A stretch of 64,000 nt of DNA from Hygrophila difformis (taxonomy: Eukaryota > Streptophyta > Magnoliopsida > Lamiales > Acanthaceae): NCBI GenBank assembly GCA_030278955.1, contig JAOANR010000003.1, forward strand, positions 53,602,902 through 53,666,901, read 5' to 3'. Positions 36,094-48,000 of this stretch are shown one piece after another (position 1 is the first letter of the stretch; each line of letters opens with the position of its first letter). The notes beneath the pieces were generated by a model, which saw nothing but the letters and a program-made list of their open reading frames with translations, ran no database searches and was not told the origin of the DNA. A program made the translations under genes and the position numbers.

Positions 36094-37854
36094 GCGTGCC
36101 CTCTCCAAAAGCGTCTGATTCATACGCTCTGCCACTCCATTTTGCTGTGGAGTGTTCCTGACTGTGTGATGCCGTGCAATTCCATTGTTCTTGCAGAACT
36201 CATTGAATTCCCTCGAACAGAATTCCAAACCATTATCAGTTCGAAGCCTTTTAATCTTCTTGTTGGTCTGGTTCTCTACCAATGCCTTCCACTGCTTGAA
36301 TTTCAAGAAAGCTTCGCCTTTTTCCTTCATCATGATTACCCAAGTCATCCTTGAATAATCATCGATAATGGATAAGAAGTATCTGCTACCCCCAAGCGAC
36401 TCAACTCGTGAAGGACCCCAACAGTCAGAATGAATGTAATCCAACGTCGATTTTGTTCTGTGAGTTGCCTTTCCAAATTTGGTACGATGTAATTTACCAA
36501 ATGTGCTGTGCTCACAGAACCCGAACTCAGCTAACTTGTGACCTTCAAGAAGACCACGACTTGACAGGATCTGCATTCCCCTCTGACTCATATGCCCAAG
36601 TCTAATATGCCATAGCTTGGACATATCAGAAGTATCAGCAACAACAGCTATAGAATCTACTACAGTAGATCCCTGCACAACATACAGAGATCCATGCAAG
36701 ACTCCTTTCAAGACCACGGACGATCCCTTCATGATGTAGAGTTCTCCATGCTCCCCTTCGTATCTGAAACCCTTATTGTCAAGGACTCTTAAGGATATCA
36801 GATTCTTCTTCAGCTTTGGAACATGTCTGACATCGTGCAGAGTTGCAATTTCACCGGCATGTGTTCTAAGCTTGATAGAACCAATCCCAGCTGTCTTACA
36901 GACAGAATCATTTGCCATAAAAACATTTCCTCCATCGACTGGTTCGTAGCTCGAAAACCACTCTTTGTTAGGACACATGTGGTATGATGCTCCAGAATCA
37001 AGAACCCATACATCATCTTGCGATGGTTGCACGCTTGTGACCAAAGCTAAATGATCCTCTGGATCTGTATCGCCGTTGACCGCAACAGAGACAGACTCCT
37101 GTTGCGTTCCCTGTTGTTGCTTCTTCATCATCTTGGGACACTGGGTCTTCCAATGTCCTTTCTCTTTACAATAATTGCAGACATCACCTGGCTTGGGACC
37201 TTTAACAAAAGACTTTTTCTTCTTTTGTTTTACTAATTTTCCATGTCCCTTTCCACTGCTAACAACGAGCCCAGCAGCCTGATCATCTACATTACTCGAA
37301 GATGCCTTATGGCGCAATTCCCTACTATGCGGAGCAGCACGTACATCTTCTAAACTGACAGTATCTTTACCAACTATAAATGACTGTACAAAATTTTCAA
37401 ATGATAGTGGTAAAGATACTAATAATATCAATGCAGCATCTTCGTCTTCGATAACGACATCAATATTACGCAACTCCAGCAAGATAGTGTTTAATCTATC
37501 GAGATGGTCTCGAAGAGATGTACCTTCCTGCATCCGTAGGCTGAACAAACGTTGCTTTAATAGCAACTTGTTGGTTAAAGACTTAGTCATGTAAAGACTT
37601 TCGAGTTTTAACCACAGACCAGACGCCTTTGTTTCCGCCGCAACTTCGGTAATAACATCATCTGCTAGGCACAATAAGATGGTTGAATGAGCCTTCTCCT
37701 CCAGGCTCACCATCTCAGCATTATCTGGATCTACCTTTTCCTTCAGTGGAGCCCACAGGCCTTGTTGCTTTAACAAAGCCCGCATTTTAATTTGCCAAAG
37801 ACTAAAACTATTCCTCCCCGTGAACTTGTCAACCTTAATATTTATGGCCGACAT
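36094..37854 (-). pseudogene. gag-pol: copia gag-protease-integrase, 5' part, cut by nested element
   Basis: The start is the ATG at 37854 (MSAINIKVDKFTG), the usual gag start. The frame is open further upstream to 37947, but that part lies in the leader. Gag (about residues 1-200) is followed by the zinc knuckle CNYCKEKGHWKTQC, the aspartic protease (VLDSGASYHMC), the gag-pre-integrase H-H-C-C region and the integrase core with all three acidic residues (SDCWGP, RTDNGLEF, NGVAERMN). In the H-H-C-C region the last Cys is Ser (CEHS where CxxC is expected), which may weaken zinc binding. The coding sequence stops at the nested insertion after LLERAR and resumes at 31387. Confidence 0.92.
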
Positions 37855-37967
37855 TTTGCTAACAAAAAAGGCACAAACAAATCTCACAAAAGGGTAGCTT
37901 AACCGAGATGCGTTTCTGATGTGGAAGATCAGATTAACTGCGACCACAGAGCATACTACGCAATCAG

Positions 37968-37980
37968 GGCTCTGATACCA
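37968..37980 (-). other. Primer-binding site for tRNA-iMet
   Basis: On the minus strand the sequence TGGTATCAGAGCC follows the 5' LTR after a 3-bp gap. It is complementary to the 3' end of plant initiator tRNA-Met, the standard primer of plant copia elements. Confidence 0.95.
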
Positions 37981-37983
37981 GTT

Positions 37984-38420
37984 TGTTGCGGAAATAGGCC
38001 CAAAAACAAACCCAATTGTAAACCCAAATTAGCCAAATGCAGCAAAATAAACAAACACGGAGAATTTACGTGGTTCGGTCAATCCGACCTACATCCACGG
38101 GCAAAAAGGAGAAACAAATTTTCACTATGAGAGGCAAATATTACAAAAGGGTTTGGACAATATTTGCCTTACCCACAAAACCACTCAACAAATGACTCCT
38201 CACAAAAGAAAAACCTACAAAACACAAGCTTAAGAGTATAGAACTCTCTAAGCTAAAACTCTCAATTTTCTCTCTTGTGGTGTGTTTGAAATGAATGCCT
38301 AGCAATGCCTTTTATAGGCAATTTTTGCCTTCCCATCTAACAATCATGTGCACCACCTAACAAGCTCATCTACAAGTCCATCTTCATCTAACAAATCTAC
38401 CCATAATGCACCACCTAACA
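37984..38420 (-). repeat. 5' LTR of the copia element in RLP2 (437 bp)
   Basis: It has the same length and ends as the 3' LTR, with three substitutions between them by my count. The promoter TATA box (CCTATAAAAGG, minus strand) is at 38308-38318. The outer end abuts the CTAAT target duplicate at 38421. Confidence 0.93.
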
Positions 38421-38979
38421 CTAATAATGAAAGATTGGAAAGCCACCTGACATCACCAGCAATAAGATGATCATTATCTCCGATATCAAGTGTCAGCAAG
38501 ATTGATAGATTGCCAAGATGGTGTGGAATAATGCCATGGAATGATGCGTCTGAGAGATGGAGATGCTGCAGCTGCTTCATCGAGCCAAGAAATGTAGGAA
38601 TCGTCGTGTTGAAATAGTGCCCACTGAGGTCCAAATAATTCAAGTACTTCAGTTCCAGTAGGGAAGAATCAAGGATTCCACTCAATTCCCAAGTTCTGGG
38701 CTCGTCCTCGTTTCTGAGATGAAGCTGAACAACATGTCCACCAGTGATGTTGTTGCAGAACACACCTTCCCAAGTACAGCAGTTTGTGTGGTCCTCCCAA
38801 GATGATAATATGTTGTAAGGATCCACAAGGCTCTGTTTGAACTTTAGGAGAGCATCCCTCTCGTTTCCAATGCAGCCAAAGGAAGAATTATTATTGGCAA
38901 AGCACAAACTCAGAAATTGCAGAAATAACAAGAAGAAGATGGAAAGTAGGAGACGACGGGTAGGAGACAACTTCCCCAT
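38421..38979 (-). pseudogene. RLP2, 5' part: signal peptide, LRR N-cap and first LRRs
   Basis: The start is ATG 38979 (MGKLSPTRRLLLS). It encodes a hydrophobic signal peptide ending near CFANNN, the LRR N-terminal cap (CIGNERDALLKFKQ ... NCCTWEGVFC) and about five LRRs, breaking off after DVRWLSNLS at the copia insertion. Reading on into the LTR adds about 26 unrelated residues before a stop (38344). The target duplicate CTAAT occupies 38421-38425. The remainder of the gene continues at 28572. Confidence 0.9.
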
Positions 38980-39580
38980 ATATATGTATATTCACACAAA
39001 ATTAACGCACTTAGTTAGTTTGCGAAAGATAAGAATGCACATCCACTACAAAACCGCAGTGGCAGTTAGTGCACAAGTAACAAGTAGTACTACAAATTGT
39101 TTTTATGAGCTAAACTGAAAATACACATCCATTACATATCCTAGAAATTATTCTTAAGAAAAAGGAAAAGGAAAGAAATACGAGAAAGAATTTACAGAAA
39201 ATATCTTTCTTCCGTATAAAATGGGGAGAACGAAACGTATAAATTGGGGAAAATAAACATTCAGCCGATTCATTGCCACAAGATTAATTGGTTTCTGCAC
39301 AGCTTTAGCTTAGGGTGGACTTGACTTCCAGTCTTGCACTATATATGCATTTTTCTTATTGTAAATAGGAATAATGGTCGAATCTCACTGGAATTTTTTT
39401 CTTGTAGGTTGTCCCCACACATTTGTTGACAGGAATTTCACTGTCTTGGACTGATGCGTCGTGGACACGTTCGATTTTCTAATTACTCCCAAATTTGTAA
39501 ATGAATTATCAATCTCTTTAATTTAAAGTCGTCATTATCAACTAGGAATTTTATCCGAGGTGGTCAAAATTTAATAAATA

Positions 39581-39717
39581 ATCCATCCGTTCCATCTAAT
39601 ATGTCTGATTACTATTTACTATAAGAATTAAGTTAGAATTGATTAATGAATATATAATGAGATCCACGTCATTTTAGTGAGCATATATATAATGAGTCTA
39701 CACTTGGGACGATGGAG
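39581..39717. mobile_element. Stowaway-like MITE shared with the RLP1 upstream region
   Basis: The TA-flanked block ATCCATCCGTTCC ... CTTGGGACGATGGAG corresponds to the MITE at 23139-23277, with internal substitutions and small indels. It was present before the duplication. Confidence 0.55.
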
Positions 39718-39771
39718 TATTAAAATATTGTGCAAAAATACATTCTTTTATAAATAAAAATAATAATTATA

Positions 39772-40029
39772 CTCCATCCGTCCCAACTAAGATTTACTGT
39801 TGACTTCTGCACACAATCCAATATATTTTTCTAACTGTTAATATCTCAAAAATATATACAATTAAAAATTATGTAAAATATATATTATAAATCTATACGA
39901 TCTGATGAATCTAATAAGACCGAAGTCGTCAATTTTTTCAAAATATAAACTACTATAATATTGAGTCCAAGTTGAACAATAAACAATATCAAAAAGTCAA
40001 ACAAGACGTCTTAACCGGGACAGAGGGAG
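39772..40029. mobile_element. Stowaway MITE with empty site in the duplicate (258 bp)
   Basis: The ends CTCCATCCGTCCCAACTAAG and CTTAACCGGGACAGAGGGAG form the terminal inverted repeat, with TA on both sides (39770-39771 and 40030-40031). The homologous DNA at about 23330 reads ATTATAATAC with one TA and no element, showing insertion after the duplication. A (TA)n microsatellite follows at 40050-40081. Confidence 0.88.
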
Positions 40030-40046
40030 TAATATTTTATGACATA

Positions 40047-40084
<38 letters not shown>

Positions 40085-40532
40085 ATGTAATTCATAACTT
40101 TATCTATATCTACATCATCTAATAATTCAAAACTTCATTCAACGTTTTATTACTAATTAATACAATTACGAAACTCGAATTCTACAATTTTTATAATAGA
40201 AAATGCTTGCCTCAAGTAAATTGTTGAATAGTTTGATCACATCGAAGAAACCCGGATCATTTATAATACCTCTATTATAATTTTCAAATTAATTTTCACA
40301 CAATCATCATAAACTTAAATGAGTAATGAAGTATGTATCTAGCCAACTTTAGTAAAAGAAATAAAAGTTTGGAATTGGAAAAGAATAAAGAATTTAAATT
40401 GATAAAAATTGTACTATTATTTATTAGAATATTGGCTTTTTTATTAAAATATATTTTTTGTTTTAAAAATAAAAATCATAAATAATAATTGTTTTTCAAG
40501 GGGGCTGGCACGGTGGCACCATAGCGGGTGCC

Positions 40533-41173
40533 TAGGGTGCTGGCGGGGCGACACGGGCCAAGCCCACTCCTGCCCACCATTTCGCAGGCTTAGACGGGCA
40601 GGGCCCATGGCGGGGCGGGTTAGAATAACCTCAGTACAGACCCACCCACCGGTGGGTTACGGGTCAGGCGGGCTAGTAATTAATCCAAAAATATATTTTT
40701 AATAAAATCTAAAATAATTTAGTTTAATTTTGCATAGTATTCTTTTTGAAAAAAATTAGTTGAAAAAGTAATGTTAAGTAGCTCATGTCATATAAAATGA
40801 GCTTTAAAATTATTCTAATTTAATATAGTATATATAATTCAATTTATAATTTTTTTAATATTAAAAAATTATAAATTTATTAAAAAGATTATAAATTGAA
40901 TTATATTAACTAATATCAAATTAAAGTATATGATTTCAATAATATTCAAGTAATCAATATTCTTACAGTACATATGTTATTTATATTTTCTTAACAAACT
41001 TAACAAAAAATTAAATAAACTAAAATTTTGGCTTAGCCTGCGGCGGCGTGGGCCAGCCCAAGCGACCATCTAGGCCCGCTTCTGAACCGGCCTTTATTTA
41101 TTCTGCCCAACCCAACCTTTGGGGAGGCGGAGGCGGGCTGGCCGAACGGGCCAAGCCCGTTTTCACTGCTCTA
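40533..41173. mobile_element. hAT-like GC-rich insertion absent from the duplicate (about 640 bp)
   Basis: The homologous DNA at 24040-24070 is contiguous. Here about 640 bp separate the 'ggtggcaccatag' and 'ccgccattgtctcc' blocks. The left end TAGGGTGCTGGCGGG and the inverted right end TAGAGCAGTGAAAACGGGC share TAG and GC-rich CGGGCC sub-terminal motifs (ACGGGCCAAGCCC near both ends), as in many plant hAT elements. The 8-bp flanks (CGGGTGCC and GTTCCGCC) agree only partly, so the duplication is eroded. Superfamily likely but not certain. Confidence 0.55.
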
Positions 41174-41276
41174 GTTCCGCCATTGTCTCCATTGACTAAT
41201 AGAGTCTGCATGTGGTGTAATCATTAAGTTGCCTGGAAATAACCACCGCGCCTTCGCCAAAATTCCACACATAATT

Positions 41277-41369
41277 TTCTTTTTGCTACACAGCCAATTC
41301 AGGCTAGGAAAAAAAGAGAAAAAGCAAACCAAAAAAACCAAGGAAAGAAGGAAAGAGCCACGGCAATAT
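41277..41369 (-). mobile_element. Very short LINE 3' fragment
   Basis: The complement of TTGCTACACAGCCAATTCAG matches the last bases before the poly-A of the LINE at 52715-53750. It is flanked by CACATAATT and CACATGTAATT. The duplicate at about 24150 has a single CACGTAATT and no insertion. This fits a severely 5'-truncated copy of the same LINE family. Confidence 0.65.
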
Positions 41370-43016
41370 CACATGTAATTGATTAATGATAATCTTGTGG
41401 GATATTATATCCTGAGAATAGTTAATTTCTAATTACATGAGTAATTCAATAAGAATTTAGGCGTGATTTAGGTTTATTTTTACTAACAAGGTTGGTAATA
41501 TACTGTTGTTGATTTGCTTGCTAAAATGAAAGCTGATGATGAGTTGTTCTATAGACTTTTGCATTCACACCGGACGCTTTGAAGCCACTCTTGGCGGCAA
41601 ATGTTATTGACACTTGGTTCCCTCGGCCCTAGCAGTTTTCTTTTTTCATGTGGCACTTTTCTTTTTATTTTTTCTTTCATAGCCTGACTACCCGCCAAGA
41701 AACTTTTGCTAACAAGATTTTAACTTGAATGTTTGTCTATAGATAATTTATAATCGAATATTCAAAATACTACGCATAGAAAGAAAAGTCTTAAAGAAGA
41801 ATTCATTTCAAACAACAACATAATAAATGGAATTTGATATGTACTTAATTTGAGGTTTAAAATCTAATTTGATGATTAGTAATTTAAAATTCATATAGGC
41901 GCTATAGCCCTTGAGATACCAGACATGCCATGTTTTCATGTTTTAAATTCAGGCAGTTCATTAGAATCAAAATGTCTCGTCTGGCAGCTTATGGCCCTGT
42001 GATTTAAAATAGAAAAGTTTGGGATCAATTGAAACATTCCAAAAATCCAATGTAGTTGTAATTTTGATTTAAGGTGATCCACGTTCGATGACTTCTATTT
42101 TTTTGTTCCAACTTAAAGTACTTTGATTTTTATTAAGATGTTACTCAAACTTTCTTCATTTTCAGGGGGCTCATTTCTTGTACATTTTTTGAATGCATAA
42201 AGATGGGGGAAATTGAATTGTTTTTTCAGTTCATGCCAATGTTTTCCATCTTTTTTTATGAGAGGAATTCACCTGATTTTCATCTTCAAATTTAAAAAGG
42301 GAAAAACACAAGTGTTGGAATGTTTGTAACTATAAAACATAACCCATATGATCTCTGAAATCGTGTGGTCTGATGTTGCATGTGGAATTAATATGCTTAC
42401 TGTCCCTGCAGTTATTTCTCCTATAAAACAATTGTTTATTCAGCGTGTATTTATGTATGTAGGAGGTTAATCAAGGTTCTCTATTCCTACATTACTGATC
42501 TTGCTCTGTACCCCTTCCACCTTTGATAGATTGCTTCCAAAGATCGTCACTGAGCTTGCATTCAGGGGCCTATTCTATTCTGTCTTTGTTGGCTTTCCTT
42601 TATGTGATGTCTCAGAATAAAAATCCTTCTTGTTTTGTTGTTCTTAATTGGCTCTACTATCATCATCTAAATAGTCATAATATGTCGGGCGATATCTGTG
42701 AAGGTTACTACATGTAATTATTCTTCATGGTATATATATGTATTTATGTTCCTTCTATGTTGGATGATAAGGTAATGGTTTATAATTTTGCAGAGATAGA
42801 TGCAGAGTTATCAATAAATTGACTGGGACAGTAGAAGATCCAAGAAGAAAGGAGATTGATTTCTCTTTTGTCCCTCCAAAAAACACATCACCAATTGCAG
42901 CAAAAAAAAAAAAAAAAAAAACACATATTTTGGACATGCATATGTTTTTATTAGAGTTTGAACTTTTCTCTAGTGCAAGTTCATAAATTTCGTATAAATT
43001 TAAGATATGTTTATTA

Positions 43017-43276
43017 CTTCCTCCGTTCTCAAATATTTCTTACGGACTCACTGCGCACGCAGTCCAATGCACAATTTCAATCAATAATAACTCGAGTTCG
43101 GTATATATAAAAATTCTAAAAATTCAATATTTAAAAACTACACGACGAGACGAATCTAACAAGATCCCTCTTGGCTATATTTTAATCTGTATAACTATGA
43201 TAAAACTTTAAATCAAAGTGTAAAGGTGAATAGTGCCCCAAAATCAAATGTAACCAACATTTGAGAACGGAGAAAG
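43017..43276. mobile_element. Stowaway MITE (260 bp)
   Basis: The ends CTTCCTCCGTTCTCAAA and TTTGAGAACGGAGAAAG form a terminal inverted repeat with TA on each side (43015-43016 and 43277-43278). It is non-coding. Confidence 0.8.
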
Positions 43277-44991
43277 TAATATTGTGGGAAGATCATTTTT
43301 CTCTCAAGCCCAAATCATAAATTTTGAAAAACAACAATTTGTACATATGAATATTGGAGATGAGAAACATCTGAGTCACAAAATAAATATATTGAAAAAA
43401 CTGTTTCAAGAGTTGATGATCAATATGCATCATGTCAGATGCAGTAGTCGAGTTTAATAAAATACAGTATCAATCATCTGTCTGTATCTCAAGATCTAGA
43501 ATCTTCATGCAATTAGGAAGACATCATAATAAGGAGTTTGGTCAGTAGACTGAATACTATCTCCAATTAGGGCGTAGAAAATCTATCAGTGATGGTGGCC
43601 AGCAAGGAGTACAAGGAAAATCTTACATCTGTGATTATATTCATCACTATTCAGTCATTGGAAACAATGGAGGTATATATCATTCATAAATCCAAGATTT
43701 TTTGTTACTTGATTTACTGGAAATGGGTGCTATGGTGTAGGGGACTACTGCCAATTTATGTCTAATTCCTGTGTAAAACTATGAATTCTGTTGATCTGGA
43801 AGCTTCTTTTGAAAACTTACTCCTAATAAGGTTTCCAACCTCAAACATTGTTACAGAATCATGTGCACTTTTTCTCCTGTTTTCGGAGTCACTTAATCTA
43901 TTGATAAATGAAAATTAAATTTCTTACCCTTTTACCAGCAGAAATTTTCATCTCTTTTTAAAGCAGTTCATCATCTTTCCATCTGCGCAGATATGTTTGT
44001 AGTTTTAAAGCAGAGCATTCCTACACTGTTTTAAATATAATTTTCATATTTTTTATTATTCTTAACAAATACTTTATGAATTGAAATTATATTTAATATG
44101 ATAACAAATTATAATAAATACTTTATAGAAGATATTATATTCATCAATGAATAACAAATATTTTTATTAGATAGATTAACTAAATTATATAAATTGTATT
44201 AGTTGATCAAACTATGCTTATGCATCGCACAAAATCATATTATTATTGAAATTCGTGATGATGGTGCATTCAATGATATTTTTTGCATAATTATTTCTAA
44301 ATTTTAATTCACAAGAGTATTTTCTTATATTTTTCTAATTTAATTTAGAAATATCTACATCGCTGTAAAATTTCTAATTTCTCAATATTAATAATCAATT
44401 ACCGTGTGCAACTATGATTTTATGTACTTCATTTGCCTACGTATTGCATGTATTATAGCTGTGAATAGAAAGTCTTTTATCTTTCATATTTTCATTTTTG
44501 TTTTCTCCTTTTAGACTATTGTTTATACTATAATATTTTTTAAAAGCACTACATCTAATAATAAATTATTGGTAGTGACATATTGTCAATTGCTCACTTG
44601 TTATACAATGTAAAAATGTACTTATGTAATACTTAAAATAGTTTAAGGAGCATGACGAATGCAATCGCCATAGTAAAGTTCAACAATTTTATTTGTTAAT
44701 TTTTTTTTAATTCACAATTTTCACATTCCCGCCCATTTGGCGAGGCTAATACTAGTTATTACTAATAATGAATCAGCATACATTTAATTATTTGTATATC
44801 AATTAAGTTTTAAGATATACTATTACACTCTTTCAATCCCTCAAAAGCATAATACAGAAACCAAAAGCACTGTGAAGTTTATGGCATTGAAAACCACTCA
44901 TTACAGTTTGTAAACACTAATAAAGCACATTCACATAACTTAATTACCAAACACAAACCCATCAAAGGAAACATTATTAATGTTGTCATTT

Positions 44992-44999
44992 CACTTACC
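44992..44999 (-). promoter_or_regulatory. Putative 3'-UTR splice donor downstream of RLP3
   Basis: About 30 bp after the RLP3 stop the minus strand reads AGCAAGCAG|GTAAGTG, a near-consensus donor. It is conserved after RLP2 (near 26158) and RLP4 (near 63048). Introns in the 3'-UTR are known for tomato Cf-type RLP genes. The acceptor was not located. Confidence 0.45.
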
Positions 45000-45029
45000 T
45001 GCTTGCTTGCTGCCTCTCCACTTGGAATC

Positions 45030-48000
45030 TCACCTAATAATCCAACGCCCCATCATCTTCATTATCATTGCTTCAATCACTCGGAAATAAGCATATCTCC
45101 AGCTCCTCCTGAAAAACAGAATTCCAAACAAGCCCCAAAGTCCAAACACAAAACCACAAATTACAAAAACATAAAACCACAACTCCTCATCAATTTTATC
45201 AGCTGGAACATGATCATTTTCAGGAGTTAAGTGCTTTGGGGTTCCATCAGTACTGCGGCAAGTCTTTGGCAGGGGTTCTCCACACAGTAGAGGATTGCCG
45301 CCATAAATTGATGGACCATCCTCAAGTGTTGTCAGTTGACGTCCCGTGGGAATTTGGCCACATAAATTGTTGTTAGACAAGTTCAAGTGGCTTAGAGAAG
45401 TCAAATTGGCTAGACTTTCGGGGATTTTCCCAGACAAATGATTGTTGGAAAGATCAAGGGACTCCAATGATATCAGGCCTCCAATATTTCGTGGAATTTC
45501 TCCATGTAGATTGTTATGAGACAGATTAAGGCCTTCCAATCCAACAAGAGCAGTTAGCTCTGATGGAATTCTTCCCGTAAGATTGTTACAAGAAAGATCC
45601 AAGTTGGCTAGAAATTGTAATATGCTTCTGGTGTACTCCATTTCCACTCCTTTCAACACTTGATTTAAGCTATCATCACCGGAAAATCTATTCATGTAGC
45701 TTTTATATGGATCCTTCATGGTAGAGAAATTCTGAAAGCAATTCGGTATGTATCCAGTCAGCTTATTGATTCCAAGGTCCAAGATCTGAAGCTTAGACAC
45801 TTGACAAAGTTCGCGGGGAATCACACCATTGAATTGATTGTTTCTTAGCCTAAGAATTCTCAAGTGGGCTAGATTGTTTCCAAGCCACTCAGGTATTTCT
45901 CCAACCAACTTATTTTCTCCAACGTCGAGAATTTCCAGAAAAGAACAATTCATTAAAGTGGAGGGAAGCTGTCCTCTAAGGTGATTGTTGGCTAACTTCA
46001 ACTGTTGTAAATAGTAAGCAGCTCCAATGGATTTAGGAATGATGCCAGATAGCTCATTGGATGATAATCCCACATACATCAAATGCGGAAAGTTTTGCCA
46101 ACAGTCTAGCAGATTACCTGATAAATTGTTCTTGGAGAGATGTAAATAACTCAAAAGTCTCATTTCGCACAGTGAATGGGGCAGTGAACCATTGATGTCG
46201 TTCCTGGCCAAAAATAAACCACGTAGACGAGGTAGCATATGGCCAATGTTGCTTGGGAGATGAGTTATCGTATTATCAGAAAGATCCAACAAAGAAATGC
46301 TTGAAGGAAGCTCCATTATTGAGCCGCTTATATGGTTGTTGGAAAGGGCCAAGTATGTCAAATTCATCATGGTGCCAAGCCATTCTGGAAGAGTTCCAGA
46401 GATACTACAGTTAGATAAATCCAACTCAGTCAGCGTCTTTTGGGTTTGAAGCCATGGTGGAAATTGATCGACTTCCATGTTGCAAGATGACATCTCAAGA
46501 CTCTCCAGTTGAAAAGCAGGCACCCAATTGTATCCGACTTTGAACCTGATAGAATTGGAGCTTGTATCAAGGATCTTTAATTTTGAGAGCTTGTAGAAGT
46601 GAGCCTCTGAAAGTGTTCCATTAAATGAGTTATTTGATATATAGATACGTTCAAGATTCGAGAGCTGCCCCATAGAAGAAGGAAGTTCCCCACTCAATTG
46701 ATTAGATTCAAGACTCAACTCTTTCAATGCTGTCAAATTTCCAACAGAATCTGGTATGGAACCAGATAACTCATTATAAGAAATATCCAACTCCACCAAG
46801 GCTGACAATTTCCCAATTGATTTTGGAATTGAACCAGATAACTCATTATAAGAAATATCCAAGTCCACCAAGGCTGACAATTTCCCAATTGATTCTGGAA
46901 TTGCACCGGATAACGTATTGTCGGAGATATCCAACTCCACCAAGGCTGACAATTTCGCAATTGATTCTGGAATTGAACCATTAATTCTATTATGCTCCAA
47001 ATTTAGGGTCTCCAACTCATAAGCCCTACATCTTGACAAATTTTTGAAAGCGCCTGAGATCCCTCCATGAAATTCATTGCTGGAAAGATTCAATGATTTC
47101 AGCTGGCAATTATTCCCGATGAGTTCAGATATCCATTCTGTCGAGTGCTGAATTTGATTGAATCCAAGGTCGAGAAAAGCAAGTTGTTTCAAGCTAAGAA
47201 AGGGATATCCAGTAGTGTTATAATGATTGGATGAAAGATCAAGAAACTCTAGTGAAGTCAGATTATGGAGAAAACAAGGAATTTCACCATAGAATTTGTT
47301 GTGAGACATATCTAAGTGCTTGACATGTGAAAGGAATGTAGAATTCACAAAAGAGTAGGGTAGATGACTGTTGTCAAGTGAATTGTGACTCAAATGCAGC
47401 ACAGCTAAAGAGGGAAGCATGCTGAGTACCTTCATTAAATCTTTTTGTCCACTAAGATCAATCCCATTCAAATCAAGATACTCCATTGACGAAAGATTGG
47501 AAATCCACCTGAGATCACCAGCGATAAGATAATCACCACCAATAAGAAAATAATCTCTACCTCCGATATCAAGTGTCAGCAAGTTTGATAGATTGCCAAG
47601 ATGGCGTGGAATAACGCCATGAAAGCCTGCATTTGAGAGATGAAGATGCTGCAGCTGCTTCATCGAGCCAAGATACGTAGGAATCGTCATGTTGAAAAAG
47701 TTCCCAGTGAGGTCCAAGTAATTCAAGGACTTCAATTGGAGTAGGGAAGAATCAAGGCTTGTACTCGTTAGCTGCTGATCAATTAGCTCCTGATCATCAC
47801 TGAAATAGTTCTTGTTCCTGAGATCAAGCCTGACAACATGTCCACTGATGTGGCAGCTCACACCTTCCCAATTACAGCAGTTTGTGTTGTCCTCCCAAGA
47901 TGATAGTCTGTTGGAAAGATCCACAAGGGTTTGTTTAAAGTTTAGGAGAGCATCCCTCTTGTTTCCAATGCAGGCAAAGGAAGAATTATTGGCAAAGCAC

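Larger units (their letters stand above)
28573..38420 (-). mobile_element. Complete copia (Tnt1/Tork-like) retrotransposon inserted in RLP2, itself interrupted
   Basis: Two 437-bp LTRs flank gag-pol on the minus strand, with PBS and polypurine tract in place. The 5-bp target CTAAT is duplicated exactly (28568-28572 and 38421-38425), inside the RLP2 coding sequence. The LTRs differ at 3 positions by my reading, so insertion was recent. The body is about 5.1 kb once the nested 4.7-kb element (31388-36093) is removed. Pol carries one nonsense codon in addition to the nested insertion, so the copy is not autonomous. Confidence 0.95.
38980..44991. other. Duplicated intergenic DNA between RLP2 and RLP3
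   Basis: No gene is recognised. Blocks correspond in order to 22570-26190, interrupted by insertions absent there, which are listed separately. About 41960-43790 has no counterpart in the other copy apart from the MITE it contains. It holds short frames only (for example 42523-42717) with no domain. Confidence 0.65.

Noticed and set aside
46727..46984. 85-codon plus-strand repeat frame (ITHYKKYP repeats)
   Set aside because: It is the antisense of the tandem LRR units in RLP3.
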